Program-made: the position numbers and the translations under genes
Source: Rodentibacter sp. Ppn85
Lineage (GTDB): Bacteria; Pseudomonadota; Gammaproteobacteria; Enterobacterales; Pasteurellaceae
Reading direction: 5' to 3'
Assembly (NCBI RefSeq): GCF_001999335.1
Contig: NZ_MLHS01000044.1
Span: 1 to 37,706 of the forward strand
Length of the DNA: 37,706 bases
The notes under the pieces: model-generated
What the model saw: the letters and a program-made list of their open reading frames with translations, nothing else
Databases searched by the model: none
Told to the model about the DNA's origin: nothing
Part shown: in pieces, positions 26,785 through 37,176 of the stretch
How positions within the stretch are numbered: position 1 is the first letter of the stretch
Layout of the letters: each line of letters starts with the position of its first letter

Positions 26785-27684
26785 TTATTTGACTTTAAAT
26801 AACTTTAATAACAAGTCAAAAATATAATTCTCAATGGTTGAATAATTATTCTTCTTTAACCGACAAAGTGTGACTTTCCATAAAATCGGTTCATTAATTT
26901 TACGGCAGACAAATTCCGACGATTGATATTGTTCGGCTATCGGGTAAGGTAAAATAGTTAATAAATCATGATTTTGTTTTACTGCATTTAGCATAAAATC
27001 CCAAGAACCGGATTCAATCACAATGTTCGGATAAATATTATATCGTTCGAAATGCTCTTTTAATTGATGAGATATCATAAAATTCTTATCAAAAATTGCC
27101 ATTTTTTGTTTATTTAAATCCAGCCATTCAATTTTTTCTTTATTTGCCAGTGGATGATTCGGCGATAAAAAGAGGGAGAGCTCCGAATGATGAATGGCAA
27201 AAGAATCTATGATATTTTTAGATATTCCCTCCGGATAAAGTAAGACGGCAAGATCTACTTGTTCCAGTAATAATTCGCTTTTTAATGCAAAGGCACCTTG
27301 CTCCTTTACGGTAATGTTGATAGTAGGGTTATTCAAAATAAGTGAAGGAATAACGTCGGAAAAGACGACGGATAAAATCAAAGGCGGAATACCAATCGTG
27401 ATATTACCAATCAGTTCCATATTCTCGCTATGCAAATTGCGGTGCATTTCATTATATTTAGCAATAATTTCCTTTGCATCGTGGTAATAATTTTCACCGA
27501 TATAAGTCAGCCCCATTATTTTTCCGCTTGAACGTTTAAATAATTGAATTTCCTCTCTCTGTTCAAAATCAGAAATCATCATACTGAGCGTAGGCTGAGA
27601 AATATATAAATTTTGAGCCGTTTTACTCAAATTAAAGTTATTTTCAACAATCGCAATGAAATAGCGCAAATGCCGAATATCCAT
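26785..27684 (-). CDS. LysR-family regulator, divergent from the ato operon
   Basis: The 299-residue protein has the LysR N-terminal helix-turn-helix (residues 1-60; [21 protein letters not shown], then [16 protein letters not shown]) and an effector-binding domain (about 90-295; [25 protein letters not shown]). It lies divergently next to atoD with 312 bases between, the classic LysR arrangement, so it probably controls the ato-bdh-permease operon in response to a short-chain acid or CoA ester. Haemophilus influenzae also carries a LysR gene next to its ato genes. The effector cannot be read from the sequence. No defect seen. Confidence 0.88.
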   Translation of the reverse strand: MDIRHLRYFIAIVENNFNLSKTAQNLYISQPTLSMMISDFEQREEIQLFKRSSGKIMGLTYIGENYYHDAKEIIAKYNEMHRNLHSENMELIGNITIGIPPLILSVVFSDVIPSLILNNPTINITVKEQGAFALKSELLLEQVDLAVLLYPEGISKNIIDSFAIHHSELSLFLSPNHPLANKEKIEWLDLNKQKMAIFDKNFMISHQLKEHFERYNIYPNIVIESGSWDFMLNAVKQNHDLLTILPYPIAEQYQSSEFVCRKINEPILWKVTLCRLKKNNYSTIENYIFDLLLKLFKVK

Positions 27685-27923
27685 TTGGTGTCCTCTGTAA
27701 AGGTGAAAAACTTTATAAGCCGATTCTATATTTTGTATAAATTAAATTTATAGGCATCTAAAAAATCTGTATTTCTCCTGCTAAATACCTTCTGATATTC
27801 TGCTTTTCAAGTTTTGTAAATAACAGGAAAAACACCTTGGCGTAACCGATTATTTCCTACTTTATACCTGAAGTTAGGCTACATTTCCAGTATTTATGCA
27901 GTCACTAAATAGAAATTTATATT

Positions 27924-27945
27924 ATTCGTTTTATTTTAAACGAAT
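27924..27945. promoter_or_regulatory. Candidate LysR operator upstream of atoD
   Basis: A perfect inverted repeat ATTCGTTT-N6-AAACGAAT lies 51 bases before atoD in the 27685-27996 intergenic region. It contains the T-N11-A spacing typical of LysR boxes. The rest of that 312-base region is AT-rich without other clear elements or open frames. Confidence 0.55.
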
Positions 27946-27996
27946 GGTGTTTTTATTATAAAAATTTTTGATTAAAAAATTAATTCGGAGAAAACT

Positions 27997-28647
27997 ATGT
28001 CAAAAATTATTCCCATTACTGAATTAAAGAAACATTTCTTTGACGGCATGACATTAATGTCGGGCGGTTTTATGGGGGTCGGTACGCCTGAAAAAATCGT
28101 GCAAGCAGTGTTATCTGCCGAGATTAAAAACATTCACCTGATTTGTAGCGATACGGCACAAGTCCACAATGGAGTCGGACCGTTAATTGTACACAATCGG
28201 GTCAAGAAGGTTTCCGCTTCTCATATAGGCACCAATCCTGAAACGGGGAAAAAAATGATTTCGGGTGACATTGATGTTGAATTGATCCCACAAGGAACAT
28301 TTGCAGAGCGGGTTAGAGCCGGCGGTGCGGGATTAGGCGGATTTTTAACGCCAACCGGTGTCGGCACGGTAGTAGAAGAAGGTAAACAAAAAATTGAGCT
28401 TGATGGTGTGACTTATTTGTTAGAGCGTCCATTGAAAGCTGATATTGCCATTCTTAAAGCTGATATTGCCGATGAAGAGGGAAATCTGATTTATAACGGC
28501 TCGGCCCGCAATTTTAATCCGCTAATGGCGCTGGCGGCGAAAACCGTCATTGTCGAAGCGGAGCAAATTGTCAAAGCAGGCACGCTCGATCCAAATCAGA
28601 TAATGACGCCAGCAATGTTGGTTGATTACCTTGTTTCTAGCCATTAA
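27997..28647 (+). CDS. atoD: Acetoacetate/acetate CoA-transferase, alpha subunit
   Basis: AtoD with AtoA transfers CoA from acetyl-CoA to acetoacetate and other short-chain acids in the cytoplasm. The 216-residue protein has the family I CoA-transferase alpha features: [21 protein letters not shown] (glycine-rich CoA motif at about 18-38), [41 protein letters not shown], and [14 protein letters not shown]. It is first in the operon, after CGGAGAA. atoA starts 11 bases after its stop. High similarity in layout to E. coli AtoD. Confidence 0.95.
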   Translation: MSKIIPITELKKHFFDGMTLMSGGFMGVGTPEKIVQAVLSAEIKNIHLICSDTAQVHNGVGPLIVHNRVKKVSASHIGTNPETGKKMISGDIDVELIPQGTFAERVRAGGAGLGGFLTPTGVGTVVEEGKQKIELDGVTYLLERPLKADIAILKADIADEEGNLIYNGSARNFNPLMALAAKTVIVEAEQIVKAGTLDPNQIMTPAMLVDYLVSSH

Positions 28648-28658
28648 AGGAGAACATT

Positions 28659-29330
28659 ATGAACGCAAAAGAATTAATTGCCCGCCGTATTGCAATGGAG
28701 CTGAAAGACGGCGATATCGTCAATTTGGGTATCGGCTTACCTACCTTAGTGGCAAATTATTTACCTGATAACGTTGATATTACTCTGCAATCAGAAAACG
28801 GTTTTTTAGGTTTAACCGCTCATGATCCGCAAAACGATAATCCGAATGTTGTGAATGCCGGTGGGCAACCCTGCGGTATTAAAGCCGGCGGGGCATTTTT
28901 CGACAGCGCATTTTCGTTTGCGCTTATTCGTGGCGGACATGTTGATGCCTGCGTGCTTGGCGGATTAGAAGTGGATCAACAGGCAAATCTGGCAAATTGG
29001 ATGGTACCGGGAAAAATGGTACCGGGTATGGGAGGCGCAATGGATTTAGTGACCGGTGCGAAAAAGGTCATTATCGGAATGGAACATTGTGCAAAATCCG
29101 GCAGTTCAAAAATCCTCAAACAATGCACCCTGCCCTTAACAGCAGTAAATAAAGTCAAAATGATTGTCACCGAATTGGCGGTATTTGAATTTGAACAAGG
29201 CAGACTCGTGTTAAAAGAACACGCTCCAAATGTGGATTTAGACACAATCAGACAGAAAACAGAGGCTGATTTTATTGTTGCCGATGATTTCAAACCCATG
29301 GTTATCAGCCAAAAAGGATTATCCCTATGA
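28659..29330 (+). CDS. atoA: Acetoacetate/acetate CoA-transferase, beta subunit
   Basis: The 223-residue beta subunit carries the catalytic glutamate, Glu46, in TLQSENGFLGL, which forms the glutamyl-CoA thioester. Further hallmarks are NLGIGLPTLVANYLP, GGHVDACVLGGLEVDQQANLANW and GMGGAMDLVTGAKKVIIGMEH. AAAGGAG precedes the ATG. Its stop overlaps the atoE start by four bases (ATGA), indicating tight translational coupling. Confidence 0.95.
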   Translation: MNAKELIARRIAMELKDGDIVNLGIGLPTLVANYLPDNVDITLQSENGFLGLTAHDPQNDNPNVVNAGGQPCGIKAGGAFFDSAFSFALIRGGHVDACVLGGLEVDQQANLANWMVPGKMVPGMGGAMDLVTGAKKVIIGMEHCAKSGSSKILKQCTLPLTAVNKVKMIVTELAVFEFEQGRLVLKEHAPNVDLDTIRQKTEADFIVADDFKPMVISQKGLSL

Positions 29331-30670
29331 TTAACCGGATTGCCAGAGGGATGACAACATTAGTCAGCCGATATATGCCGGAACCGCTTGTTTTAGCGGT
29401 TCTGCTAAGTATTGTGATTTTTTTCTGTGCATGGGGATTGACCGATCATACGCCTGTGCAGTTAGTCAATATGTGGGGGGACGGTTTTTGGAATTTACTC
29501 TCATTCAGTATGCAAATGGCAATGGTGGTCGTTACTGGGAACGCCCTTGCCTCCGCACCGCAAATTCGCCGCTTTCTCAGCATAACGGCATCTATCGCTA
29601 AAACACCTGCTCAAGGGGTTGTATTGGTTACCTTTATGAGCGCTCTTGCCTGTATGATTAACTGGGGATTTGGCTTAGTGGTGGGGGCGATGTTTGCCAA
29701 AGAGGTCGCCAGACGTATTCGAGGTACGGATTATGCGCTCTTAATCGCCTGTGCTTATATCGGATTTATGACGTGGGGAGGCGGATTTTCCGGCTCAATG
29801 CCGCTACAAGCCGCCACACCGAATAACCCCATTGCCCATCTTATTACTTCCGAATCCAATCCTCTAGGTATCGTACCTGTCAGTCAAACTTTATTCACCG
29901 GCTATAACATTTTTATCATCTTAATGCTGTTAGTTTGTTTGCCTTTTATTACGCGGATGATGAATCCTAAAGGCGAAGAAGTTCGCAACGTTGATCCTAA
30001 ATTATTACAACCGGATCCGGATTTCAGCAAAACCTTAGATGAAAATGCCACCCTTGCCGAACGTATTGAAGAAAGCCGTTTGTTAGCCTATGTAATTGCA
30101 GGTACCGGATTTAGTTATCTCGCACTCACTTTCTTGCAAAACGGATTTAGTTTGACGATTAATACGGTCAATTTGATTTTCTTGATGACAGGGATTTTAT
30201 TGCACGGTTCACCTGCCGCCTATGTTCGAGCGATTACTAATGCCACTCGTAGTACCGCAGGTATTTTAATTCAGTTCCCGTTTTATGCCGGTATGCAATT
30301 AATGATGGAACATTCCGGGTTAGGCGGCATGATTACTGAATTTTTTGTCAATATTTCCAACAAAGACACCTTTCCGCTTTTAACCTTCTTTAGCTCTGCT
30401 TTAGTGAATTTTGCCGTGCCTTCGGGCGGCGGACATTGGGTCGTTCAAGGGCCGTTTGTTATCCCTGCCGCGCTATCTCTTGAAGCCGATTTAGGTAAAT
30501 CCGTTATGGCGATTGCTTATGGCGATATGTGGGCGAATATGGCACAGCCGTTTTGGGCGCTGCCTGCTCTCGGTATAGCTGGGCTCGGGGTAAGAGACAT
30601 TATGGGATATTGTATGACCGCGCTTATTTTTACCACACCGATTTTTGTCATCGGACTCTATTTCTTATAA
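29327..30670 (+). CDS. atoE: Short-chain fatty acid transporter
   Basis: AtoE is an inner-membrane permease for acetoacetate and other short-chain acids. The 447-residue protein has about twelve hydrophobic segments and typical AtoE stretches: RYMPEPLVLAVLLS, WGDGFWNLLSFSMQMAMVVVTG, CMINWGFGLVVGAMFAKEVARR and NFAVPSGGGHWVVQGPFVIPAA. It overlaps atoA by four bases and is followed by atoB 18 bases later. Near its start (29383-29391) is one Actinobacillus-type uptake core, which may be chance. Confidence 0.93.
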   Translation: MINRIARGMTTLVSRYMPEPLVLAVLLSIVIFFCAWGLTDHTPVQLVNMWGDGFWNLLSFSMQMAMVVVTGNALASAPQIRRFLSITASIAKTPAQGVVLVTFMSALACMINWGFGLVVGAMFAKEVARRIRGTDYALLIACAYIGFMTWGGGFSGSMPLQAATPNNPIAHLITSESNPLGIVPVSQTLFTGYNIFIILMLLVCLPFITRMMNPKGEEVRNVDPKLLQPDPDFSKTLDENATLAERIEESRLLAYVIAGTGFSYLALTFLQNGFSLTINTVNLIFLMTGILLHGSPAAYVRAITNATRSTAGILIQFPFYAGMQLMMEHSGLGGMITEFFVNISNKDTFPLLTFFSSALVNFAVPSGGGHWVVQGPFVIPAALSLEADLGKSVMAIAYGDMWANMAQPFWALPALGIAGLGVRDIMGYCMTALIFTTPIFVIGLYFL

Positions 30671-30688
30671 ATCAACGAGGAGAAAATA

Positions 30689-31870
30689 ATGGAAAATATT
30701 GTGATTGTTAGTGCGGTCAGAACGGCTATAGGGCGTTTTGGCGGTGGCTTAGCCGGTACAAGTGCGGTCGATTTGGGGGCTATTGTGATTAATGAAGTCT
30801 TAAAACGCGCCAATCTTGATGCCACCAAGGTGGATGAAGTCATTATGGGAAATGTGCTGCAAGCAGGACTCGGGCAGAATCCGGCTCGTCAAGCGGCGCT
30901 TAAGGCCGGCATTAATGAAGAGATTTCCTCTTTTACAATTAATAAAGTATGCGGTTCAGGTTTAAAAGCCGTTGTTCTCGGCGCACAAGCTATTGCGGCA
31001 GGTGATGCGGACGTTATCGTTGTGGGAGGCATGGAAAATATGAGTCAGGCCCCCTATGTGTTAGACAGTAAGGTTCGTTTTGGTGCCAAAATGGGCAATT
31101 TAAGCTTAAGAGATACCATGGTGGAAGACGGTTTAACCTGTGCGATCAACCATTACCATATGGGCATTACGGCAGAAAACATTGCGGAAAAATATCAGCT
31201 CAGTAGAGAAGAGCAGGATCAATTTGCGCTTCGTTCACAAACCTTAGCAAAACAAGCAATTGAATCCGGTGCGTTTTCGGCAGAAATTGTACCGGTGAGT
31301 GTTAAAACCCGTAAAGGTGAAACCCTGTTTAGCCAAGATGAACACCCTACCTTTGATACCACGGCCGAAACCCTCGCCAAGCTTCGCCCGGCATTTATCA
31401 AAGAAGGGACGGTAACTGCCGGTAATGCTTCCGGTTTAAATGACGGGGCGGCAGCATTGCTGTTAATGAGTGAGAGCAAGGCAAAATCGCTGGGTTTAAC
31501 CCCATTAGCACTTATTCGCAGCTATGCAGCCGCAGGCAATGATCCCAAAGTAATGGGATTAGGACCTATTCCTGCGGTACAAAAGGCGTTGGCAAAAGCA
31601 AACTTAAAATTAGACCAAATTGATTTAATTGAAGCGAATGAAGCTTTTGCAGCCCAAGCACTTGGTGTCGCAAAAGAGCTCAATCTGGATTTAACTAAAA
31701 CTAATTTAAATGGAGGTGCAATTGCATTAGGACACCCAATTGGTGCAAGCGGTGCAAGAATTCTCGTCACCTTACTTTATGCTTTACAGGCAAGAGAAAA
31801 AAACTTGGGATTAGCCACACTTTGTATTGGTGGCGGGCAAGGTATTGCAATGATTGTTGAACGTCTTTAA
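30689..31870 (+). CDS. atoB: Acetyl-CoA acetyltransferase (thiolase)
   Basis: AtoB cleaves acetoacetyl-CoA to two acetyl-CoA, or runs in reverse. The 393-residue thiolase has nucleophile Cys88 in [12 protein letters not shown], the NEAFAAQ motif, the [17 protein letters not shown] segment with the active-site His, and the C-terminal second Cys in [10 protein letters not shown]. Length is standard. GAGGAG precedes the ATG. The dehydrogenase gene follows after 30 bases. An uptake sequence lies at 30760. Confidence 0.95.
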   Translation: MENIVIVSAVRTAIGRFGGGLAGTSAVDLGAIVINEVLKRANLDATKVDEVIMGNVLQAGLGQNPARQAALKAGINEEISSFTINKVCGSGLKAVVLGAQAIAAGDADVIVVGGMENMSQAPYVLDSKVRFGAKMGNLSLRDTMVEDGLTCAINHYHMGITAENIAEKYQLSREEQDQFALRSQTLAKQAIESGAFSAEIVPVSVKTRKGETLFSQDEHPTFDTTAETLAKLRPAFIKEGTVTAGNASGLNDGAAALLLMSESKAKSLGLTPLALIRSYAAAGNDPKVMGLGPIPAVQKALAKANLKLDQIDLIEANEAFAAQALGVAKELNLDLTKTNLNGGAIALGHPIGASGARILVTLLYALQAREKNLGLATLCIGGGQGIAMIVERL

Positions 31871-31900
31871 ACCTCAATTTTAATTAAATAGGAGCGCTCT

Positions 31901-32662
31901 ATGTTAAATAACAAAATTGCGATTGTGACCGGTGCGGCAAGCGGTATCGGCTTAGCGGTCAGCCAAAGCCTCGCACAGGCGGGTGTAAAGCTCGTTATGG
32001 CGGATATAAATCAAGGGCTTCTAGAACAGGAAGCAAAAAAGCTGCAAGCTGCGCATATTGTCGTAGATCTATCCAAACGGGAGGAATGTAAAGCCGTTGT
32101 CGATTATGCGGTTGCCGAGTTTGGCGGTGTGGATATTCTGGTTAATGTTGCCGGCATCCAAACAGTTTCACCCATTGCGGATTTTCCAGAAGATCGTTGG
32201 GATTTTATGCTGAATCTGATGTTAACCGCACCTTTTTTACTCACCAAATATAGTTGGCCTTATATGCAAAACAAAGGTTGGGGGCGAGTGATTAACTTAA
32301 ATTCCATTCACGGCTTAGTCGCCTCTGAATTTAAATCCGCTTATGTGTCTGCGAAACACGGGCTATCCGGTTTGACTAAAACGGCTGCATTAGAAGGAGG
32401 AGTATACGGAATTACGGTGAATGCTATTTGTCCTGCCTATGTAAGAACACCGTTAGTCGATAAACAAATTGCGGATCAAGCCAAACATCACGGGATTTCA
32501 GAACAAGAAGTCGTGAGCCAAATTATGCTGCAAAAAGCGGCGGTTAAACGGCTCATTGAACCGGCGGAGATCGGTGAATTTGTTAAATTCCTCTGCTCCG
32601 ATGCCGCCGCCTCCGTTTCGGGAGCTTGCTTACCGATGGACGGCGGTTGGACAGCCGGCTAA
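31901..32662 (+). CDS. 3-Hydroxybutyrate dehydrogenase
   Basis: This short-chain dehydrogenase/reductase of 253 residues has the NAD motif TGAASGIG (10-17), NVAG (82-85), catalytic Ser135, Tyr148 and Lys152 (YVSAKHG). The segments NLMLTAPFLLTKYSWPYM and INAICPAYVRTPLVDKQI resemble bacterial D-beta-hydroxybutyrate dehydrogenases (bdhA/hbdH) closely (the sequence here reads VNAICPAYVRTPLVDKQI). It would oxidise D-3-hydroxybutyrate to acetoacetate, the substrate of AtoDA. AGGAGCG precedes the ATG. A strong terminator follows. Substrate is inferred from similarity plus the ato context. Confidence 0.88.
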   Translation: MLNNKIAIVTGAASGIGLAVSQSLAQAGVKLVMADINQGLLEQEAKKLQAAHIVVDLSKREECKAVVDYAVAEFGGVDILVNVAGIQTVSPIADFPEDRWDFMLNLMLTAPFLLTKYSWPYMQNKGWGRVINLNSIHGLVASEFKSAYVSAKHGLSGLTKTAALEGGVYGITVNAICPAYVRTPLVDKQIADQAKHHGISEQEVVSQIMLQKAAVKRLIEPAEIGEFVKFLCSDAAASVSGACLPMDGGWTAG

Positions 32663-32668
32663 TACCTA

Positions 32669-32711
32669 ATAGTACAACTCAATAACAAGCGGTGAGTTGT
32701 ACTATCTTTTT
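32669..32711 (+). terminator. Terminator after the 3-hydroxybutyrate dehydrogenase gene
   Basis: A perfect 13-bp stem (32669-32681 with 32693-32705), 11-nt loop, and CTTTTTT tract, only six bases after the stop. The loop and right arm contain ACAAGCGGT (32685-32693), the uptake core of the Actinobacillus-type Pasteurellaceae clade. Confidence 0.9.
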
Positions 32712-32766
32712 TAATCAGGAGCAAGCGGCAAGCAAGTATTCATTATAAAAAAATCAGGAGAACTTT

Positions 32767-34092
32767 ATGCTCAGTTTAATCGGCATTTTTGTAGGATTAG
32801 TTTTGCTAATGTTTCTAGCCTTTCGAGGCTATTCGATTGTTTGGATTGCCCCGTTGTGTGCGGCAATTGTTGCCCTCACGGGCGGGCTGGATATTTTAGA
32901 TGCCTATTTAGGCAGTTATATGAACGGTTTGGTCGGCTTTGTTAAAGCCTGGTTCCCCGCATTTCTACTCAGTGCCGTCTTCGGCAACTTAATGGATGTG
33001 ACAGGCGGCGCAAAATCCATTGCGGTTTGGCTGACTAAAGTAATGGGCTCAAAAAGTGCTATCGCCTCTATTGTGTTAGGCTGTGCATTATTGACTTACG
33101 GCGGGGTGAGTTTATTTGTGGTGGTTTTTGCCGTTTATCCCCTTGCTTTAGCGGTTTTTAAGGAAGCCAATATCAGCCGCCGATTAATTCCCGGTACCAT
33201 TGCTTGCGGGGCATTTACCTTTACAATGACGGCATTGCCCGGTTCGCCACAAATTCAAAACTTAATTCCTACTCAATATTTTGGTACGGATGCTATGGCT
33301 GCACCGATAATGGGTCTAACCGCCTCTGCCATTTTATTTTTCGGCGGAGTGGCGTATCTCGAATATCGCCGTAAAAAATATGCGGCAAACGGCGAGTATT
33401 TTATCGAACCGGATAATGCGATTGCGACAGAACAGCAAGAGCGGCTGCCCAACCCGCTACTGGCGATTCTTCCGTTGGTCAGTGTGATTGTCGTATTGAA
33501 CTTTGTACCACTGTTAATCGGATTGAAAAACGGTGATCCGAAAAATATCGTACTGGCGTTGTTGGCGGGAATCAGTTTAGTGATTTTGCTCAATTTAAAA
33601 CAACGCAGTCGTTTTATTCCGGCTATCGGTAAAGGCGCAAATGGTGCGGTGGGAGCAATTATCAATACGGCGGCAGCAGTCGGATTTGGTAGCGTGGTAA
33701 GAATGGCTCCCGGGTTTGAACATCTAACGGCAATGATCTTAAATATTCCGGGAAGTCCGTTAATTTCATTGTCCGTTGCGGTCAATATATTAGCCGGTGC
33801 TACAGGATCTGCTTCCGGCGGAATGGGCATTGCGTTAGAAGCCTTAGGGGAAAAGTATCTTACGATAGCCAAACAGGCGAGTATTCCGCCCGAAGCATTT
33901 CATCGTATTGCTTCATTGGCTTCCGGCGGTTTGGATACGATGCCGCATAATGGCGCGGTCTTGACGTTGCTGAGTAATACGGGAATGACACACAAAGATT
34001 CCTATCTTGAGATTGCCGTTACGTCGTTTATTATGCCGATTCTTGCCACAATCGTCGTCATCCTACTATTTAGTTTATTTGGCATTTACTAA
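32767..34092 (+). CDS. GntP-family permease, probable 3-hydroxybutyrate importer
   Basis: The 441-residue membrane protein has about twelve helices and GntP features: FVGLVLLMFLAFRGYSIVWIAPLCA, FFxSAVFG-like AFLLSAVFGNLMDVTGGAKSIA, YGGVSLFVVVFAVYPLA and ATGSASGGMGIALEALG. GntP-family members carry gluconate, and related ones in bdh operons are likely to carry 3-hydroxybutyrate. Its place after the ato-bdh genes suggests 3-hydroxybutyrate here, but the substrate is not proven. CAGGAGAA precedes the ATG. The terminator between bdh and this gene suggests partial readthrough or its own promoter. It ends at a hairpin made of paired uptake sequences. Confidence 0.85.
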   Translation: MLSLIGIFVGLVLLMFLAFRGYSIVWIAPLCAAIVALTGGLDILDAYLGSYMNGLVGFVKAWFPAFLLSAVFGNLMDVTGGAKSIAVWLTKVMGSKSAIASIVLGCALLTYGGVSLFVVVFAVYPLALAVFKEANISRRLIPGTIACGAFTFTMTALPGSPQIQNLIPTQYFGTDAMAAPIMGLTASAILFFGGVAYLEYRRKKYAANGEYFIEPDNAIATEQQERLPNPLLAILPLVSVIVVLNFVPLLIGLKNGDPKNIVLALLAGISLVILLNLKQRSRFIPAIGKGANGAVGAIINTAAAVGFGSVVRMAPGFEHLTAMILNIPGSPLISLSVAVNILAGATGSASGGMGIALEALGEKYLTIAKQASIPPEAFHRIASLASGGLDTMPHNGAVLTLLSNTGMTHKDSYLEIAVTSFIMPILATIVVILLFSLFGIY

Positions 34093-34141
34093 AAAACGTT
34101 TATCTTGTTGGACTGAAAACATTCAGCTCAAAACATTCTAT

Positions 34142-34191
34142 AAATTGACCGCACTTTACAGCTCAACGGTTTCCAAGTGCGGTCAATTTTT
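34142..34191. terminator. Terminator from paired uptake sequences between permease and uvrA
   Basis: A 15-bp perfect stem (34142-34156 with 34175-34189) with an 18-nt loop, then T residues on the plus strand. Both arms hold exact uptake cores (34148-34156 and 34175-34183). It separates the convergent permease and uvrA genes. Confidence 0.88.
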
Positions 34192-37023
34192 CTAAGGTTT
34201 TGCTAAAATCGGTTTCAAGAATCTCGCAGTATGAGAACCTTCCACTTTCGCAACTTCTTCGGGGGTGCCGGTCGCAATAATTTGCCCGCCGCCACTCCCC
34301 CCTTCCGGCCCGAGATCTACAATCCAATCGGCGGTTTTGATCACATCTAAATTATGTTCAATTACCACAATCGTATTGCCTTGATCACGTAATCGGTGTA
34401 GCACGCTAAGTAATTGTTTTATATCTGCAAAATGCAAACCTGTGGTAGGTTCATCCAAAATATAAAGAGTTTTCCCCGTATCCCGTTTGGAAAGTTCAGT
34501 AGCCAACTTAACACGCTGTGCTTCCCCGCCGGAAAGTGTCGTGGAGGATTGCCCCAAACGGATGTACGATAAGCCCACATCCATTAAAGTTTGCAGTTTA
34601 CGGGCAATTATTGGAATCGCATCAAAAAACTCGCGCGCTTCCTCTACTGTCATATCCAACACTTGATGAATAGTCTTTCCTTTATAGCGAATTTCTAAGG
34701 TTTCGCGGTTATAACGTTTGCCCTTACATTGATCGCACGGAACATACACATCAGGCAAGAAATGCATTTCCACTTTAATCACGCCATCGCCCTGACAAGC
34801 CTCACATCGCCCGCCACGCACGTTAAAACTAAAACGACCCGGGTTATAACCGCGGGCACGAGCTTCCGGCACGCCGGCAAAGAGTTCACGGATCGGCGTG
34901 AACAAACCGGTATAAGTGGCAGGATTTGAACGCGGCGTACGCCCGATCGGGCTTTGGTTAATATCAATGACTTTATCAAAATGCTCTAACCCTTCAATGG
35001 ATTTATAAGGGGCATAATCGGTTTTATCCGCACGGTTTAGAGTGTTTTGCGCAAGAGGGAACAGGGTATCGTTAATCAACGTAGATTTGCCTGAACCCGA
35101 TACTCCGGTAATACAGGTGAATAAGCCCACCGGAATGTCTAAATTCACATTTTTTAGGTTATTTCCCGATGCACCTTTCAGTTTCAACCATTTTTTCTTA
35201 TCAAGTGCAGTACGTTTTTTCGGAATTTCAATTTGTTCAACACCCGATAAAAATTTCCCCGTAATCGAGTTCGGGTTTTGCATAATAGCTTGCGCATTGC
35301 CTTGCGCTATCACTTGTCCGCCATGCACGCCCGCCCCCGGCCCGATATCAATAATATGATCCGCCGCACGAATGGCGTCTTCGTCATGTTCTACCACAAT
35401 CACTGTGTTACCAAGATTACGTAAGTGAATCAATGTGTTCAACAAACGTTCATTATCACGCTGATGTAGCCCGATAGAGGGTTCGTCCAACACGTACATC
35501 ACCCCTACTAAACCCGCACCGATTTGACTGGCAAGACGAATCCTCTGCGCTTCACCGCCCGAAAGGGTTTCGGCAGAGCGGGAAAGAGAAAGATAATTTA
35601 ACCCGACATTGACTAAGAACTGCAAACGCTCACGAATTTCTTTCAGAATTTTTTCAGCAATTTGTGCTTTTTGCCCTGTTAATGAAAGTGCGGTAAAAAA
35701 CTCTAGCGTTTCACCAATGCTTTTTTCAGAAATCATCGGTAAATTAGTCGGCCCGATATAAACATTACGTGCTTCCGGACGTAAACGCGAACCGCGGCAA
35801 TCGGCACAAGGACGATTGCTGATATTTTTGGCGAGTTCTTCACGCACCGAGATTGACTCCGTTTCTTTATAACGGCGCGCCATATTGTTTAAAATGCCTT
35901 CAAAAGGATGTTTACGAATCACCACATCACCGCGATCATTCATATATTGAAATTCAATCTCTTCCTTACCGGAACCTTGCATAATGATGTGCTGAATTTT
36001 TTTCGGCAAGGTTTCATAAGGGGCGTCCACATCAAAATCGTAATGTTTTGCAAGCGAGGTAAGCATTTGATGATAATAGAAATTTCGACGATCCCATCCT
36101 TTCACCGCCCCACCTGAAAGCGAAATACTCGGATTTTGCACCACACGCGCTTCATCAAAATATTGCTGAACCCCCAAGCCATCACAAGTCGGGCAGGCAC
36201 CCGCCGGATTATTAAAAGAGAACAAACGGGGTTCTAATTCCGGTACGGAATAACCGCAATGCGGGCAGGCAAAGTTTGCAGAAAATACCAGTTCTTCAGC
36301 TTTAGGGTTATCCATTTCCACCACAATCGCCGTCCCGCCGGAAAGCTCCAACGCTGTCTCAAAAGATTCCGCTAAACGCGTGGCTAAATCCGACCGCACT
36401 TTGAAACGATCCACCACAACTTCAATAGTATGTTTTTTCTGTAGTTCGAGTTTTGGCGGATCAGACAGATCACAAATTTCACCATCAATCCGCGCTCGAA
36501 TATAACCCTGTGCCGCAATATTTTCTAAGATTTTAACGTGCTCCCCTTTCCGATTTTTTACCACAGGTGCGAGCAACATCATTTTAGACTCTTCCGGCAA
36601 GCTTAACACTTTGTCCACCATTTGACTGATGGTTTGAGCCGTAAGCGGCACATCATGATTCGGACAGCGCGGCTCACCCACACGGGCAAAAAGGAGACGT
36701 AAATAATCGTAAATTTCTGTAATGGTTCCCACAGTGGAACGAGGGTTATGGGAGGTAGATTTTTGTTCGATAGATATCGCCGGCGACAAACCTTCAATGG
36801 AATCCACATCCGGTTTTTCCATCAAAGATAAAAACTGACGGGCATAGGCAGAAAGCGATTCCACATAACGGCGTTGGCCTTCCGCATACAGGGTATCAAA
36901 GGCTAATGAAGATTTGCCGGAGCCGGAAAGACCGGTGATCACGATGAGTTTATCGCGAGGAATGGTTAAATTAATATTTTTAAGATTATGGGTTCGCGCA
37001 CCGCGAATATCGATATTTTCCAT
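34192..37023 (-). CDS. uvrA: Excinuclease ABC subunit A
   Basis: UvrA is the DNA-damage-sensing ATPase of nucleotide excision repair, loading UvrB on lesions. The 943-residue protein has two ABC modules. The first has Walker [10 protein letters not shown] near residue 31 and signature [14 protein letters not shown]; the second has [13 protein letters not shown] and [16 protein letters not shown]. Zinc-finger cysteine pairs appear as CPHCG with CPTCDG, CADCRG, and CEACQG with CDQCKG. The start at 37023 ([16 protein letters not shown]) is the family N-terminus; a longer frame to 37077 is not conserved. It is divergent from ssb, as in other gamma-proteobacteria. Uptake sequences at 35686 and 36393. 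Confidence 0.97.
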   Translation of the reverse strand: MENIDIRGARTHNLKNINLTIPRDKLIVITGLSGSGKSSLAFDTLYAEGQRRYVESLSAYARQFLSLMEKPDVDSIEGLSPAISIEQKSTSHNPRSTVGTITEIYDYLRLLFARVGEPRCPNHDVPLTAQTISQMVDKVLSLPEESKMMLLAPVVKNRKGEHVKILENIAAQGYIRARIDGEICDLSDPPKLELQKKHTIEVVVDRFKVRSDLATRLAESFETALELSGGTAIVVEMDNPKAEELVFSANFACPHCGYSVPELEPRLFSFNNPAGACPTCDGLGVQQYFDEARVVQNPSISLSGGAVKGWDRRNFYYHQMLTSLAKHYDFDVDAPYETLPKKIQHIIMQGSGKEEIEFQYMNDRGDVVIRKHPFEGILNNMARRYKETESISVREELAKNISNRPCADCRGSRLRPEARNVYIGPTNLPMISEKSIGETLEFFTALSLTGQKAQIAEKILKEIRERLQFLVNVGLNYLSLSRSAETLSGGEAQRIRLASQIGAGLVGVMYVLDEPSIGLHQRDNERLLNTLIHLRNLGNTVIVVEHDEDAIRAADHIIDIGPGAGVHGGQVIAQGNAQAIMQNPNSITGKFLSGVEQIEIPKKRTALDKKKWLKLKGASGNNLKNVNLDIPVGLFTCITGVSGSGKSTLINDTLFPLAQNTLNRADKTDYAPYKSIEGLEHFDKVIDINQSPIGRTPRSNPATYTGLFTPIRELFAGVPEARARGYNPGRFSFNVRGGRCEACQGDGVIKVEMHFLPDVYVPCDQCKGKRYNRETLEIRYKGKTIHQVLDMTVEEAREFFDAIPIIARKLQTLMDVGLSYIRLGQSSTTLSGGEAQRVKLATELSKRDTGKTLYILDEPTTGLHFADIKQLLSVLHRLRDQGNTIVVIEHNLDVIKTADWIVDLGPEGGSGGGQIIATGTPEEVAKVEGSHTARFLKPILAKP

Positions 37024-37085
37024 AAATAATTCGTTCTGATGATTATTTTTTTCAAGATTGCGAGCATTATCGCACATTTCAATAT

Positions 37086-37101
37086 CTGTGCAAATATCCA
37101 G
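37086..37101. promoter_or_regulatory. LexA (SOS) box between uvrA and ssb
   Basis: CTGT-N8-CCAG (37086-37101) matches the LexA consensus CTGT-N8-ACAG with one mismatch and an AT-rich centre. It lies 62 bases upstream of uvrA and 75 bases before ssb. LexA control of uvrA/ssb from their shared intergenic region is established in E. coli. Confidence 0.7.
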
Positions 37102-37176
37102 TTAAATTTTATAGATCTTTTCAAAAATTTCAGGCAAAATAACCGCACTTTTTTAATATGAAAAATGAGGATTCAT

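Larger units (their letters stand above)
3539..37150. repeat. Haemophilus-type DNA uptake sequences (dispersed)
   Basis: Exact copies of AAGTGCGGT or its complement ACCGCACTT, found by eye, start at 3539, 4537, 5116, 8664, 8923, 12932, 16656, 18110, 20969, 23116, 23989, 25471, 26743, 26760, 30760, 34148, 34175, 35686, 36393 and 37142. In naturally competent Pasteurellaceae these mark DNA for uptake. Two inverted pairs (26743/26760 and 34148/34175) are terminators. Some copies may have been missed. Confidence 0.9.

Noticed and set aside
33273-33872. 199-codon open frame on the minus strand within the GntP permease gene
   Set aside because: It is antisense to a well-conserved membrane protein, has a low-complexity Pro/Ala/Ile-rich product and no ribosome site; a shadow of the real gene.
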